64,000 nucleotides of DNA from JACVRX01 sp963819885 (GCA_963819885.1 CAWFXV010000030.1:248001-312000), one strand, 5' to 3'. Numbered from the stretch's first letter, positions 1 through 9,473 are shown. Numbers and translations: made by a program. Notes: generated from the letters alone by a model not told the origin.

Positions 1-1
1 C

Positions 2-1033
2 GTCGTGCAGGCCAACAACGGACGTGCTGACATGGGCGCCTTCGTCGAGGCTGGGCTGCTGGCCAACCTCGATCCGTACCGCGAGGCCTACGGCTGGGCC
101 GAGCGCTACCCGGAGTCGGTGCTGTCCTACTCCAGCTATACCGAGGACGGTGCGACGTTCGGCGAGGGGTCGTTGTGGGGGCTTCCGCAGATGGGCGAGG
201 TCGTCGGCTTCTACTACAACAAAGCGCTGCTTTCCCAACTCGGCATCGACATTCCAGTGACCTGGGAGGACCTGGACGCCGCCCTCGCCACGGCGAGCGA
301 GCCGCCGGCCAGCTGCCGCTCCAGTTCGGCAACCTCGATGCGTGGCCCGGCATTCATCTGTTCGGCGCGGTGCAGAGCCGGTACACGCCGGCGGACCAGA
401 TCCGTGACCTCGGCTTCGGCCACCCCGGTGCCGAGTGGACGACGGAGGAGAACCTGCAGGCGGCGCAGACCCTCGTCGACTGGGTCGACGCGGGCTACGT
501 CACGCCCGACTTCAACGGCATCACGCCTGACGATGCGTGGCAGGCATTCGCCCAGGGCGAGGGTGTGTTCATGCTCGGCGGCACCTGGCTGATCGCCGAC
601 CTCATGAATGCGATGGGCGACAACGTCGGCTTCACGGTCCTGCTGGGCGCCGATTCGGACATCCCAGTCGCAACGGGCGGCACGAGCCTGCCTTTCGCTA
701 TCACCGAGGCGAGTGAGAACCCCGATGCTTCGGCCGCGTACATCGACTTCATCACCAGCTCCGACGCGATGAAGACCGTCACCGAGAAGGGCAACCTCCC
801 GATCGTCGAGGCGTCGGAGCAACAACTGTCCGCACCGCTGCAGGAAGAGGCCTTTGCCGCCTGGGACGCGGTCACCGGAGGCGACGGCCTGCTGCCCTAT
901 CTCGATTACGCCACGCCCAGCTCCTTCGATCTGCTGACCGCCCAGGTGCAGGCGCTGATGGCCGGGGAGACCGAGCCGAGCGAGTTCCTGGAGTTGCTGC
1001 AGGCGGAGTACCAGAGCCTTTGTCGGCGGCTGA
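2..1033 (+). pseudogene. Sugar ABC transporter substrate-binding protein, 5'-truncated, two frameshifts
   Basis: Family 1 extracellular solute-binding protein of a carbohydrate ABC importer, cut by the left edge. The reading begins in frame 2 (GLPQMGEVVGFYYNKALL, then an ITWEDL-like segment PVTWEDL). Near base 301 it continues only in frame 1 (AAGQLPLQFGNLDAWPG), consistent with loss of one G. Near base 1017 it returns to frame 2, consistent with one extra C, giving the C-terminus YQSFVGG and a TGA at 1031-1033. The two indels compensate, so everything between is shifted. They could be sequencing errors, since both lie in short base runs, or real inactivation. The two permease genes that follow are intact, which favours error or very recent damage. 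The ligand is not readable from sequence; the lipoprotein signal would lie outside the window. Confidence 0.8.
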
Positions 1034-1961
1034 GGTCCAGACCGCCGCGTCGGCCGCCACCGCGCGGCGAACGGCGAGGCGCGACCGTCGCGGTGCACCA
1101 CCTGGCGAGCCCCGACGAGTGGGCTACCTCTACATCGCTCCAGCGCTGGTCGTGTACGCGGCGTTCCTGCTCTTCCCTCTCCTGCGGGCGGTGCAGCTGT
1201 CGTTCTACGAGTGGGATGGCCTCACGCTGGGAATCTGGGTCGGCCTGCGGAACTACGCCGACATCTTGGCGGATCCGGCTCTGCGCGCTGCGTTCGGCCA
1301 CGCCGCCGTCCTCGTGGTCTTCTTCGCGGTGATCCCAACCGCGGTCGGGCTCGTGCTCGCAGCCGTCGTCGCGCGAGCGCGCGTCCGTGGGCTGACGTTC
1401 TTCCGGACCGTGATCTTCCTGCCGCAGGTGGTCGCCATGGTCGTCGTCGCCGTCACCTGGCGGCAGATCTACGCACCGGACGGACCACTCAACGACGTGC
1501 TGCGATTCATCGGCCTCGGCGAGCTTGCCCGCGGCTGGCTGGGCGACTTCGACCTCGCCCTCCCGGCGGTGGGTCTGGTCGGGACGTGGGTGAGCATCGG
1601 CCTGTGCTTCGTCCTCTTTCTCGCCGGCACCGGGAAGATCCCGCGGGAGCTCTACGACGCAGCCCGCGTCGACGGCGCCGGACCCATCCGGGAGTTCACC
1701 AGCGTCACTCTGCCGGCGTTGCGCAACGAGCTCGTCGTCGCCCTCACCCTCACGGTGATCGCGGCCCTGCGCACCTTCGACCTGGTGTACGTGACCACCG
1801 GAGGCGGGCCGGGCAACGCGACAACCGTTCCGTCCTACGAGGTGTACCGCCGAGCGTTCGAGCTCGGCGAAGTCGGCTCCGCTGCGGCCATCGGCGTGAC
1901 GCTCACGGTCGTCATCTTGCTGCTCAACCTCGTGATCGCCCGCATCGGTGGCCAGCCATGA
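1020..1961 (+). CDS. Sugar ABC transporter permease (MalF/UgpA type)
   Basis: Inner-membrane permease of a carbohydrate ABC importer (binding-protein-dependent transport inner membrane component family), 313 residues. An Arg-rich cytosolic N-terminus precedes the first membrane segment (YIAPALVVYAAFLLFPLLR), followed by about five further segments. The EAA loop that contacts the ATPase is visible as ELYDAARVDGAGPIREFTSV. The start taken is TTG 1020, which overlaps the binding-protein stop by 14 bp; a GTG at 1119 just before the first membrane segment is an alternative. It overlaps the next permease gene by 4 bp (ATGA), so the two are translationally coupled. No ATPase gene is present here; actinobacterial systems of this kind often share one MsiK-like ATPase (known for the family, not shown here). 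Confidence 0.9.
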   Translation: MSAAEVQTAASAATARRTARRDRRGAPPGEPRRVGYLYIAPALVVYAAFLLFPLLRAVQLSFYEWDGLTLGIWVGLRNYADILADPALRAAFGHAAVLVVFFAVIPTAVGLVLAAVVARARVRGLTFFRTVIFLPQVVAMVVVAVTWRQIYAPDGPLNDVLRFIGLGELARGWLGDFDLALPAVGLVGTWVSIGLCFVLFLAGTGKIPRELYDAARVDGAGPIREFTSVTLPALRNELVVALTLTVIAALRTFDLVYVTTGGGPGNATTVPSYEVYRRAFELGEVGSAAAIGVTLTVVILLLNLVIARIGGQP

Positions 1962-2761
1962 CCTCCGCCGGCGAACGGACGCTGAACTACGTGGTGCTGC
2001 TCGTGTTCGCCGTGTTCGCCCTCTACCCGCTGGTCATGATCATCGACCTGGCGGTCAGCCCCGACCTGTCTGGAGACGCCTCGGGCGGGCTGGGCAACTT
2101 CACTGCGGCCTGGGAGCAGGGACGGTTCGGGACATACCTGCGTTCCAGCGTGCTGGTGAGCACCGTCACGGTGAGCATTGCCACCTTCTTGTCGATCCTG
2201 AGCGGCTACGCCTTCGGCACCATGCGGTTTCCCGGCCGGACGCTGCTTTTCTGGACGATGCTCGTCGGCATCATGGTGCCCACCGAGGCGATCGTCGTGC
2301 CCCTGTACTTCGACCTGCGTGCGCTGAATCTGACCGACACCTACGTCGCGTTGATCTTGCCGCAGGTGGCCCAGTCGGTCGCTTTCGGAACCTTCTGGAT
2401 GCGCGCCTATTTCCGGTCCAGCTCACGTGACGTCGTCGAGGCTGCCCGCATCGACGGCGCCGGTCATTGGCAGACCCTGTGGCGCGTACTCGCCCCCATG
2501 GGGCGCCCAGCCATTGTCACGCTCACTCTGCTCACGTTCATGTGGACGTGGAACGAGTTCCTCATCCCGCTGGTGATGGTGACCAGCGAGAATCTTCGTA
2601 CCGCGCCACTCGGTCTTGCCTTCTTCCAGGGGCAGTACACCTCCGGCGTGGCCCTGCTCGCAGCCGGTGCGGTGATCGTCGCCCTGCCAGTCGTGATCGT
2701 GTACCTCTTCCTCCAACGGCATTTCATCCAGGGCATCGTCGAGGGGTCCACGAAGGGCTGA
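1958..2761 (+). CDS. Sugar ABC transporter permease (MalG type)
   Basis: Second membrane subunit of the same carbohydrate importer, 267 residues. It begins at the ATG inside the ATGA overlap with the first permease and starts with a membrane segment (LNYVVLLVFAVFALYPLVMI). The EAA loop DVVEAARIDGAGHWQTLWRV sits at about residues 156-175, followed by the segment TLTLLTFMWTWNEFLIPLVM typical of MalG-like proteins. It ends four bases before the convergent smc stop, and no clear terminator lies between. It is the last gene of the importer operon visible in the window. The substrate is unknown. Confidence 0.92.
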   Translation: MTSAGERTLNYVVLLVFAVFALYPLVMIIDLAVSPDLSGDASGGLGNFTAAWEQGRFGTYLRSSVLVSTVTVSIATFLSILSGYAFGTMRFPGRTLLFWTMLVGIMVPTEAIVVPLYFDLRALNLTDTYVALILPQVAQSVAFGTFWMRAYFRSSSRDVVEAARIDGAGHWQTLWRVLAPMGRPAIVTLTLLTFMWTWNEFLIPLVMVTSENLRTAPLGLAFFQGQYTSGVALLAAGAVIVALPVVIVYLFLQRHFIQGIVEGSTKG

Positions 2762-2765
2762 TCCG

Positions 2766-5700
2766 TCACGCCGGTTCGGCCTCGCGGATCCGCTGACTGA
2801 TCACCGCAGTGACACCGTCGTTTCGCATCGACACGCCGTAGAGCGCGTCGGCGACCTCCATCGTGCGTTTTTGGTGGGTGACGACGATGAGCTGGCTGTT
2901 CTCCCGAAGCTCTTCGTAGATTTCCAGCAGGCGCCCCAGATTGACCTCGTCGAGGGCGGCCTCGACCTCGTCGAGGACATAGAACGGGCTTGGCCGGGCC
3001 TTGAACAATGCAATGAGAAAAGCAACGGCAACCAGAGCTCGTTCCCCGCCGGAGAGCAGGGACAGCCGCTTGATCCGCTTGCCGGGAGGTCGCGCCTCGA
3101 CGTCGATGCCGGTCGCGAGCATGTCGTCGGGATCGGTGAGCACCAACCTCCCCTCACCGCCTGGAAACAGCCGGCCGAACACGTCAGCGAACTCCCGGGC
3201 GGTGTCTTCATAGGCTTCGGCGAAGATCTGCTGTACCCGGTCATCGACCTCGCTGACGATGTCGAGCAGGTCGCGTCGGGTACGCCGCAGATCCTCGAGC
3301 TGCTCGACCAGGAAGGCGTGGCGCTCCTCCAACGCCGCGAACTCCTCCAGTGCCAGGGGGTTGACCCGGCCCAGCAGGGCGAGCTCCCGTTCGGCCACTC
3401 GCGCCCGCTTGAGCTGCTCCTCGCGCGAATACGGCGCCGCCCCGTTGACGGGATCGACGACTGGTACCGGCCGATCGGGCCCGTAATCCCCGAGCAGAGT
3501 GGCCGGATCGACCCCGAACTCCTCCAGACCCCTCGCCTCCAACGTTTCCGTTCGCATCCGCTGCTCGGCCAAGACGAGTGCATCACGGTGGACCGACGCT
3601 GTGACCTCGTCGAGTTCCTCGCGTCGCCGGGCAATCACTCCGCGAATCGCTGACAGCTCTTCCTGGTACTGCGCACGACGGTGCTCCACGGCGGATCGTT
3701 GCGACTCCGCCAGAGTCAACGACCGCTCCAGCCGATCAAGTGTGAGTACGGCGCCGCGCGAGACTGCAGCGGCCGTAGCCGCCGCCCGGGCTCGGCGTTC
3801 TGCCAGAGCAGCGGCCTCCGCACGCGCCTCCTGCTCGTCCGAGGCGGCGCGCTCGAGTGCCTCGGCCCGGCCGGTCAACGCCCGCATCCGCTCTTCCACG
3901 GTCCGCATGGTGAGTCTGGCTTCGGTCTCTGCCTGGCGGGCCACCGCAACGGTGCCGGCGAAGGCGTCCCGCTGATCGGTCGACGGGGCAGCGTCGATAT
4001 CGCCGGCTGCTCCGGCCGCAGCGAGGCGTTCTTCCAGTTCCGCCAGATCCGCCACGTCCCGGACCCTCGCGGCTTCGGCCTCAGCCGTCGCGGCTGCCAG
4101 CCGCTCCGCCTCGGCAGCCGCAGACCGTGCGGCGTGCCCGAGCGCTCCCAACTGCTCCGCGACCGCCGAGAGTTCGGCATCGGACTCGTGCAACCGCGCC
4201 AGCGCACTGCCGACCTGGACCGCCACGTGATCTCGGTGACGACGGGCTGCCCCTACGGCGTCGTCGAGCTCCGCGAGGCGGGTCGTCGCCTGCGCCAGGT
4301 GGTCCGCCGCCTCGTCGATGGCGGCCTGGATCTCCAACCGGCTCGGCGGACCCGTCGATCCGCCGGCGGCAAAGGCACGGCCGAGCAGGTCACCCTGCGG
4401 CGTGACGGCAACCAGCGTCGGCAACTCGCCGACGAGCGCCCGGGCGGTCGGCAGGTCGTCGACTGCCACGACACCGCGCAGCAGACCAAAGACCGCCGGC
4501 CGAAGCCAAGCCGGAGCAATGATCAGATCGGCGAGATACCGGAACCCGCTGGGTAGCGAGGGCAGCAGCGAGTCCTCGTCATCGGATATCGCGACGACCA
4601 TGCGCGCGCGGCCGAGGTCGTCGTCGCGGAGCCGACGCAAAGCCGCGACCGCATCGTCGAGCGACTCGACCGCCACGGCGTCGGCGGCCGGCCCGAGCGC
4701 AGCGGCGACCGCGGTCTCCCATCCCGGTTCGATCGTGAGCAGTGCTGCCAGCGACCCCCGAAGACCCTGGATCCGCCCTGGGTCCGCCAGCAGCGCGGCA
4801 ACACCGTCTCGGCGGGCCAGGCCCAGCTCCAATGCCTCCCGGCGGGCCGCGAGCGTCGCCCGCTCGCGTTCGGCGGAATGTTGCAGCGTCAACGCCGCCG
4901 CGAGAGCCCCCTCGGCTGCGTCGAGCTCCTCCTGAAGGCGCTCGTGCTCGGCGTCGAGACCCTGTTCGCCCACGGACAGCCCGGCGATGGTGGTCTCCAG
5001 GGCAGTGAACTCTCGCTCCGCTTCGGCAGCCCTCTGCAGGGCATGCTCGCGGGCCGACCGGAGCCGGGTCAGCTCGGCCTCCGCGGCGTCGGCTCGGCGT
5101 CGCAACCCGTCGACCTGACCACTGAGCCGAGCCAGGCCTTCCCGACGATCGGCGGCCGCCTGGATGACGCCGGCCAGGCGGCGCTCCTCGCCGTCCAGGG
5201 CCGCCTCCGCATCCGCTCGGTCCGCGATAGCGGAGTCGAGGACCGCCCGAGCGGTGGCGGCCTGCGCCGCCAGCTCGGCTTCCTGGCCACGCACCGTGGC
5301 GACCTCGCGCAGGATCGCCTCGACGTCGGGGCCCGCGCTCTTGTCCTCGATCGATGCCGTGAGGTGGCGGACCCGCTCCTGAGCGAGTGACGCCGTACCC
5401 GCGACCCGCTCGCGCAGGCTGGCGAGTCGGTACCAGCATTCCTGCGCTCGCGCGAGCATCGGCGCGGCCTGCTGGGCCTCGGCCTCCACGCTGCGCTCGC
5501 GGCTGCCTGCTTCGTCGAGGGCGCGGGCGAACTCGGCCTGCCGAGCTCGCAGTGCGATCTCGGCGGCCGTCTCGCGAGCCAGAACGGCGCGGGCGCCGGC
5601 CAGCTCGTCGGCCAGCAACCGAAGCCGGGCGTCACGGAGGTCGGCCTGGATGACGTTGGCCCGCCGGGCGATCTCGGCCTGCTTGCCCAACGGCCCGAGC

Positions 5701-6302
5701 TGGCGGCGCAACTCCGCGGTGAGATCCTGCACCCGGGTCAGATTGGCTTGCATCGAGTCGAGTTTGCGTAGGGCCTTCTCCTTGCGCTTTCGATGCTTGA
5801 GAACCCCCGCCGCCTCCTCGACGAAGCCCCGGCGCTCCTCCGGCGTCGCGGTCAGAATCGAGTCGAGCTGACCCTGGCCGACAACAACATGCATCTCCCG
5901 GCCGATGCCGGAGTCCGAGAGCAGCTCTTGCACGTCGAGCAGGCGGCACACTCTCCCGTTGATCGCGTATTCCGACCCGCCGCCGGAGAACATGGTCCGG
6001 GACAGGGTCACCTCGGTGTACTCGATCGGGAGCAGGCCGTCGGTGTTGTCGATCGTGAGCAGGACCTCTGCCCGGCCCAGCGCCGGACGTCCTGCCGTGC
6101 CGGCGAAGATGACGTCGTCCATCCGACCGCCGCGCAGGCTCTTGGCACCCTGTTCGCCCATGACCCAGGCCAGCGCATCGACCACGTTGGACTTGCCCGA
6201 CCCATTCGGCCCGACGACGCAGGTGATGCCGGGCTCGAAGTGCAATGTGGTCGACGAGGCGAAGGACTTGAACCCCCGCAGCGTCAGGCTCTTCAGGTGC
6301 AC
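2766..6302 (-). CDS. smc: Chromosome segregation protein SMC
   Basis: Structural maintenance of chromosomes ATPase that, with ScpA and ScpB, loads near parS sites and organises the chromosome. At 1178 residues it is full length. The N-terminal half-ATPase has Walker A GPNGSGKSN at residues 31-39. Long Ala/Glu/Arg-rich coiled coils flank a hinge near the middle (around residues 490-650, with the PGRIQGLRGSLAALL segment and a GGSTGPPSRLEIQ turn). The C-terminal half has the ABC signature LSLLSGGERAL and Walker B FYVLDEVEAALDE. It is the last gene of a leftward run that includes rnc, mutM and acyP, an arrangement common in actinobacteria. It faces the sugar permease operon tail to tail with a 4-bp gap. 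Confidence 0.97.
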   Translation of the reverse strand: MHLKSLTLRGFKSFASSTTLHFEPGITCVVGPNGSGKSNVVDALAWVMGEQGAKSLRGGRMDDVIFAGTAGRPALGRAEVLLTIDNTDGLLPIEYTEVTLSRTMFSGGGSEYAINGRVCRLLDVQELLSDSGIGREMHVVVGQGQLDSILTATPEERRGFVEEAAGVLKHRKRKEKALRKLDSMQANLTRVQDLTAELRRQLGPLGKQAEIARRANVIQADLRDARLRLLADELAGARAVLARETAAEIALRARQAEFARALDEAGSRERSVEAEAQQAAPMLARAQECWYRLASLRERVAGTASLAQERVRHLTASIEDKSAGPDVEAILREVATVRGQEAELAAQAATARAVLDSAIADRADAEAALDGEERRLAGVIQAAADRREGLARLSGQVDGLRRRADAAEAELTRLRSAREHALQRAAEAEREFTALETTIAGLSVGEQGLDAEHERLQEELDAAEGALAAALTLQHSAERERATLAARREALELGLARRDGVAALLADPGRIQGLRGSLAALLTIEPGWETAVAAALGPAADAVAVESLDDAVAALRRLRDDDLGRARMVVAISDDEDSLLPSLPSGFRYLADLIIAPAWLRPAVFGLLRGVVAVDDLPTARALVGELPTLVAVTPQGDLLGRAFAAGGSTGPPSRLEIQAAIDEAADHLAQATTRLAELDDAVGAARRHRDHVAVQVGSALARLHESDAELSAVAEQLGALGHAARSAAAEAERLAAATAEAEAARVRDVADLAELEERLAAAGAAGDIDAAPSTDQRDAFAGTVAVARQAETEARLTMRTVEERMRALTGRAEALERAASDEQEARAEAAALAERRARAAATAAAVSRGAVLTLDRLERSLTLAESQRSAVEHRRAQYQEELSAIRGVIARRREELDEVTASVHRDALVLAEQRMRTETLEARGLEEFGVDPATLLGDYGPDRPVPVVDPVNGAAPYSREEQLKRARVAERELALLGRVNPLALEEFAALEERHAFLVEQLEDLRRTRRDLLDIVSEVDDRVQQIFAEAYEDTAREFADVFGRLFPGGEGRLVLTDPDDMLATGIDVEARPPGKRIKRLSLLSGGERALVAVAFLIALFKARPSPFYVLDEVEAALDEVNLGRLLEIYEELRENSQLIVVTHQKRTMEVADALYGVSMRNDGVTAVISQRIREAEPA

Positions 6303-6379
6303 GCCGCGAATCTATCCGCCGGCAACGTGAGCAGCCGGCGCACAGGCCGGGACGGCCCGTGCGTGTCGCCGTTGGCCCC

Positions 6380-6580
6380 TCAGGCCAGTACGGGCTCCAC
6401 CGCGACGACCTGGTCGAGGCTGACCGACGGTGCGTCGACCATCTCGAGCAGGGAGTCGTTTTCGGCTTGCAGTCGCAGAACCTCGGCTTCGAGGTCGATG
6501 ACGCGCCGTTGTAGCCGCCTTACCTCGGTGACCAGTCGGGGATCAGGGCCACCGACATAACCGAGGAGCGCCTTCGCCAT
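6380..6580 (-). CDS. Small coiled-coil protein, conserved actinobacterial type
   Basis: A 66-residue acidic protein of unknown function beginning MAKALLGYVGGPDPRLV. The middle is a heptad-like coiled coil (EVRRLQRRVIDLEAEVLRLQ), and the tail is Val/Asp-rich. The ribosome binding site AGGAAA lies about seven bases before the ATG. It sits between acyP and smc in the same orientation, a position where I recall small proteins with a similar N-terminus in other actinobacteria, though I cannot verify that here. The coiled coil suggests self-association or a protein partner; SMC is a neighbour, not an established partner. Confidence 0.7.
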   Translation of the reverse strand: MAKALLGYVGGPDPRLVTEVRRLQRRVIDLEAEVLRLQAENDSLLEMVDAPSVSLDQVVAVEPVLA

Positions 6581-6694
6581 AACAGATTTCCTCCACGGGG
6601 GAACCAGAGAGTCTGGGCAGATCGCCTCACCGTCGACCGGGGCGTCGAGCCGCTCTTACCAGGGTGTCACCGTCGCGCGAACGGGTCAATAGCT

Positions 6695-6952
6695 TCAGTC
6701 CGTGCTGAAGCCGAGGACCCCGCTGGCTGCCGACCATTCGACAACCACCTGTTCGACCCGTCCGGGTGTTCCTCGCCCTCGCAGGATGTCCACCAACCGT
6801 TCGCACGTCTCACGGGAGCCTTCAGCAACGACCTCGACGGTGCCGTCGGCGAGGTTGACCGCGTGCCCCGACAGGCCCATACCACGTGCTGTTCGCTGCA
6901 CGAACCATCTCAAACCGACACCCTGCACCCGTCCGCGCAGCCGGGCAGTCAT
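6695..6952 (-). CDS. acyP: Acylphosphatase
   Basis: Small enzyme (85 residues) hydrolysing acyl phosphates. The family signature is near the N-terminus: RLRGRVQGVGLRWFVQRTA contains the phosphate-binding GRVQGVGLR loop with the catalytic Arg, and the Asn of the second motif is in GHAVNLADGTVEVVAEG. The start is the ATG at 6950-6952, which gives the usual family length; upstream codons in frame run into the end of mutM and do not resemble the family. The gene lies 17 bp after mutM in the same direction, and the mutM-acyP-smc order is common in actinobacteria. Confidence 0.93.
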   Translation of the reverse strand: MTARLRGRVQGVGLRWFVQRTARGMGLSGHAVNLADGTVEVVAEGSRETCERLVDILRGRGTPGRVEQVVVEWSAASGVLGFSTD

Positions 6953-6969
6953 CCGTACCGGATCGCCGC

Positions 6970-7848
6970 TCACCACCGGGCCCGTCTGGGCCGGGGCTGA
7001 CACCGTGGGCAGTAGTGCGACGACCTGTTCATGAACGCGACCTTGCCGATGGGCGTGCCGCATCGCCGGCACGGCTGACCGGCTCGGCCATAGACCTGCA
7101 GGGATCGATCGAAGAACCCGCTGACGCCGTTGACATCGACGTACAGCGAGTCGAACGATGTCCCGCCCTGGTCCAGCGCGGCGATCAGGACGGATCGCAC
7201 ACCGGTCAGTAGTCGCGCTATCTCCGCCCGGCTCATCGTCTCGGTGGGCCGCGCACCGTGCAGCCGGGCGTGCCAGAGTGCTTCGTCGGCATAGATGTTC
7301 CCGACGCCCGAGATCAACGTCTGGTCGAGCAGCGCCCGCTTGATTGCGGTGCGACGACGGCGCAGAGCGAGCCGGAACTCATCGTCGTCGAACCGGTCGT
7401 CCAAGGGATCGAGCGCGATGTGCTCGATCTCGACTGGAACGCGCCCGGTGGTCGCCCGCGTCACAGCAAGTCCGCCGAACGTCCGCTGGTCCACGAAACG
7501 CAACTCCGTGCCCCCGTCAGCGAAGGACATGCGAACCCGAAGATGCGGCCCGTCCGGAGCCGAGCGGGGAACGACGAGCAGCTGGCCGCTCATGCCCAGA
7601 TGCGCGAGCAGCGCGTAGCCGGTGTCGTCAGAGTTGTCCGCAGAGCCGAACGGGAGCCACAGGTACTTGCCGCGGCGGTTGGCCATCGCGAACCGGGCGC
7701 CGGCCAGGGCAGCGATGAAGTCGGCCGAACCAGGCGTATGACGGCGGACTGCGCGCGGATGCCGGACCTCCACCGTGTCGACCGTTCGGCCGACCACGAA
7801 ACTCTCTAGCCCACGACGGACGACCTCGACCTCGGGCAGCTCGGGCAT
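6970..7848 (-). CDS. mutM: Formamidopyrimidine-DNA glycosylase
   Basis: Bifunctional DNA glycosylase/AP lyase that removes 8-oxoguanine and formamidopyrimidines, 292 residues. The protein opens with MPELPEVEVVRRGLE, giving the catalytic Pro2 and Glu3 after Met removal. The helix-two-turn-helix segment includes LLDQTLISGVGNIYADEALW, and the C-terminus carries a Cys4 zinc finger (CRRCGTPIGKVAFMNRSSHYC, then CQ). The end is Arg-rich. The start ATG 7846-7848 is fixed by the catalytic N-terminus and lies 13 bp after the rnc stop, so the two are probably cotranscribed. Confidence 0.97.
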   Translation of the reverse strand: MPELPEVEVVRRGLESFVVGRTVDTVEVRHPRAVRRHTPGSADFIAALAGARFAMANRRGKYLWLPFGSADNSDDTGYALLAHLGMSGQLLVVPRSAPDGPHLRVRMSFADGGTELRFVDQRTFGGLAVTRATTGRVPVEIEHIALDPLDDRFDDDEFRLALRRRRTAIKRALLDQTLISGVGNIYADEALWHARLHGARPTETMSRAEIARLLTGVRSVLIAALDQGGTSFDSLYVDVNGVSGFFDRSLQVYGRAGQPCRRCGTPIGKVAFMNRSSHYCPRCQPRPRRARW

Positions 7849-7861
7849 GTATGACGCTGCT

Positions 7862-8572
7862 TCAGCCGGTCTTGTCGCTCCGCAGAGCGCTCCACGCGGC
7901 CTGGGCCGCCTGAGCCTCGGCCTCTTTCTTGCTCCGCCCCTGCCCGACGCCCTGAACCCGGCCCGCCACGACCGCGGCGGCGGTGAACAGTTTGGCGTGA
8001 TCGGGGCCGGTCTCGCTGACGTGGTACTCGGGCACGCCGAGCAGCGCCTGAGACGTGAGCTCCTGCAGAGAGGTCTTCCAGTCCAACCCGGCGCCGAGTG
8101 TCGCCGAGGCCACGATGAGATCGTCGACGAGGTTGTGCACAAACGTCGAAGCGGCTTCGAGTCCGCTGTCCAGGTATACCGCGCCGATCAATGCCTCGAC
8201 GGTGTCGGCCAGGATCGAGGACTTGTCGCGGCCTCCCGTTGCCTCCTCGCCCCGGCCGAGGCGCACGTAGCGGCCGAGATCGAGCGTCCGTCCCACATCG
8301 GCAAGAGCGCGCATGTTGACCACGGCCGCGCGCAGCTTGGCCAGCTGCCCTTCGGACAGGTCCGGGTGCCGGTGGAACAAGGCATCGGTGACGACCAGGC
8401 CGAGCACTGAATCGCCGAGGAACTCCAATCGCTCGTTCGTCGGCAGTCCGCCGTGCTCGTATGCGTACGACCGATGGGTGAGTGCTCGTTCGAGGAGTTG
8501 GGAGTCCACGGGCAACCCGAGCCGGGCCTTCAGCTGAGCCACCGGAGGTGGCGTCGAGGAGCCGGCCGACAT
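7862..8572 (-). CDS. rnc: Ribonuclease III
   Basis: Double-strand-specific endoribonuclease that processes rRNA precursors and structured mRNAs, 236 residues from the ATG at 8570-8572; an upstream GTG at 8588-8590 would add six residues. The RNase III signature NERLEFLGDSVLGLVV is present with its catalytic acidic residues, and a second acidic cluster lies in DTVEALIGAVYLD. The C-terminal dsRNA-binding domain runs from about residue 155 (DWKTSLQELTSQALLGVPEY) to a KKEAEAQAAQAAW helix. It follows rpmF and precedes mutM in one operon. Confidence 0.96.
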   Translation of the reverse strand: MSAGSSTPPPVAQLKARLGLPVDSQLLERALTHRSYAYEHGGLPTNERLEFLGDSVLGLVVTDALFHRHPDLSEGQLAKLRAAVVNMRALADVGRTLDLGRYVRLGRGEEATGGRDKSSILADTVEALIGAVYLDSGLEAASTFVHNLVDDLIVASATLGAGLDWKTSLQELTSQALLGVPEYHVSETGPDHAKLFTAAAVVAGRVQGVGQGRSKKEAEAQAAQAAWSALRSDKTG

Positions 8573-8596
8573 AGTCCGGGCAGTCCGCACCGCGGG

Positions 8597-8800
8597 TCAG
8601 ACGTCGCCGACCTGACGACCGTTGTATTCGCGGAACAGGGGTGTTCCCTGCGAGTCCTCGACGACGTGGGCGCGGTGAGACACGACCCACGTGGTGCGGC
8701 CCTTCTCGACCCGCTTCTGGATCTGGGGCAGCTTCGCCTTCCATTGCGAACGCCGGCTGCGGGTGTTGCTGCGGGACATTCTCCGCTTCGGGACGGCCAC
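8597..8800 (-). CDS. rpmF: Ribosomal protein bL32, zinc-free type
   Basis: Large-subunit protein bL32, 67 residues. The N-terminus MAVPKRRMSRSNTRSRRSQW is the family signature. The C-terminal half lacks the four Cys of the zinc-ribbon form and instead has a WVVSHRAHVVEDSQGTPLF segment, so it is the Cys-free variant and somewhat longer than the usual 57-60 residues. GTG start at 8798-8800 with GGAGAA about six bases upstream. It immediately follows the DUF177 gene, the standard bacterial yceD-rpmF pair. Confidence 0.95.
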   Translation of the reverse strand: MAVPKRRMSRSNTRSRRSQWKAKLPQIQKRVEKGRTTWVVSHRAHVVEDSQGTPLFREYNGRQVGDV

Positions 8801-8802
8801 GG

Positions 8803-9468
8803 CTAGTTCTCCTCGGTCGCGACGGCCCGTTGCGGGCCGGTCTCGTTCTCTTGGTCACTGTTGTTGACAGAGCCGGCGAGCAGGCCCGCCAGGGCTGCCC
8901 ACCGAGGGTCGGTGGTGCTGTGCGCATGCCTCGGGTCGTCGGCGAGCCGAGCACCGCACTGCACGCACAACCCAGGGCAGTCGTCTCGGCACAGCGGTGC
9001 TCGAGGCAGGGCGAGCACCACGGCGTCCCGGACCGCCTGGTCGAGATCGATCAGGTCGCCGTCGAGCACGAGCTCTCCATCGGCTCGCGCACCGTCGAGG
9101 ACCCGGTCGGGATAGCCATACAGTTCCTGGAATTCAATCGCCACGTCGCCGACGACTGGGTCCAGGCACCGTACGCATTCTCCTTCGGTTCGAGCCGCTG
9201 CGGTTCCCGAGACGAGCACGCCCTCCATGACCGACTCCAGCCGCACGTCCAGTTCGAGATCCGCCCCTTCGGGTACTCCGACCACGCCACCGAGACCCAG
9301 ATCCGCAGGTGCCGGCACGGTGCGGCTGATCCGCCGCATCGTTCCGGGTCGGCGCCCCAGCTCGTGCAGGTCGAGCACGAGCGGCGCTCGTGGATCGAGG
9401 GTATTCAGCGGAACCACTCTCGCAGCGGGTATACGGACCCGGGGCCTCGGCGTGAGGTCGAGTGCCAA
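8803..9468 (-). CDS. yceD: DUF177 (YceD-like) protein
   Basis: YceD/DUF177 family protein, 221 residues, linked in other bacteria to 23S rRNA accumulation and large-subunit assembly. The DUF177 core is visible as two Cys pairs: CVRCLDPVVGDVAIEFQELY in the middle, then CRDDCPGLCVQCGARL near the C-terminus, which resembles a metal-binding site. The N-terminal segment LVLDLHELGRRPGTMRRI is typical. It ends two bases before rpmF, and the rpmF Shine-Dalgarno overlaps its last codons, so expression of the two is probably coupled. Confidence 0.9.
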   Translation of the reverse strand: MALDLTPRPRVRIPAARVVPLNTLDPRAPLVLDLHELGRRPGTMRRISRTVPAPADLGLGGVVGVPEGADLELDVRLESVMEGVLVSGTAAARTEGECVRCLDPVVGDVAIEFQELYGYPDRVLDGARADGELVLDGDLIDLDQAVRDAVVLALPRAPLCRDDCPGLCVQCGARLADDPRHAHSTTDPRWAALAGLLAGSVNNSDQENETGPQRAVATEEN

Positions 9469-9473
9469 GGGTA

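Noticed and set aside
2871..3653. Long plus-strand open frame inside smc
   Set aside because: Shadow of high GC in a minus-strand gene; no motif, and SMC is complete on the other strand.
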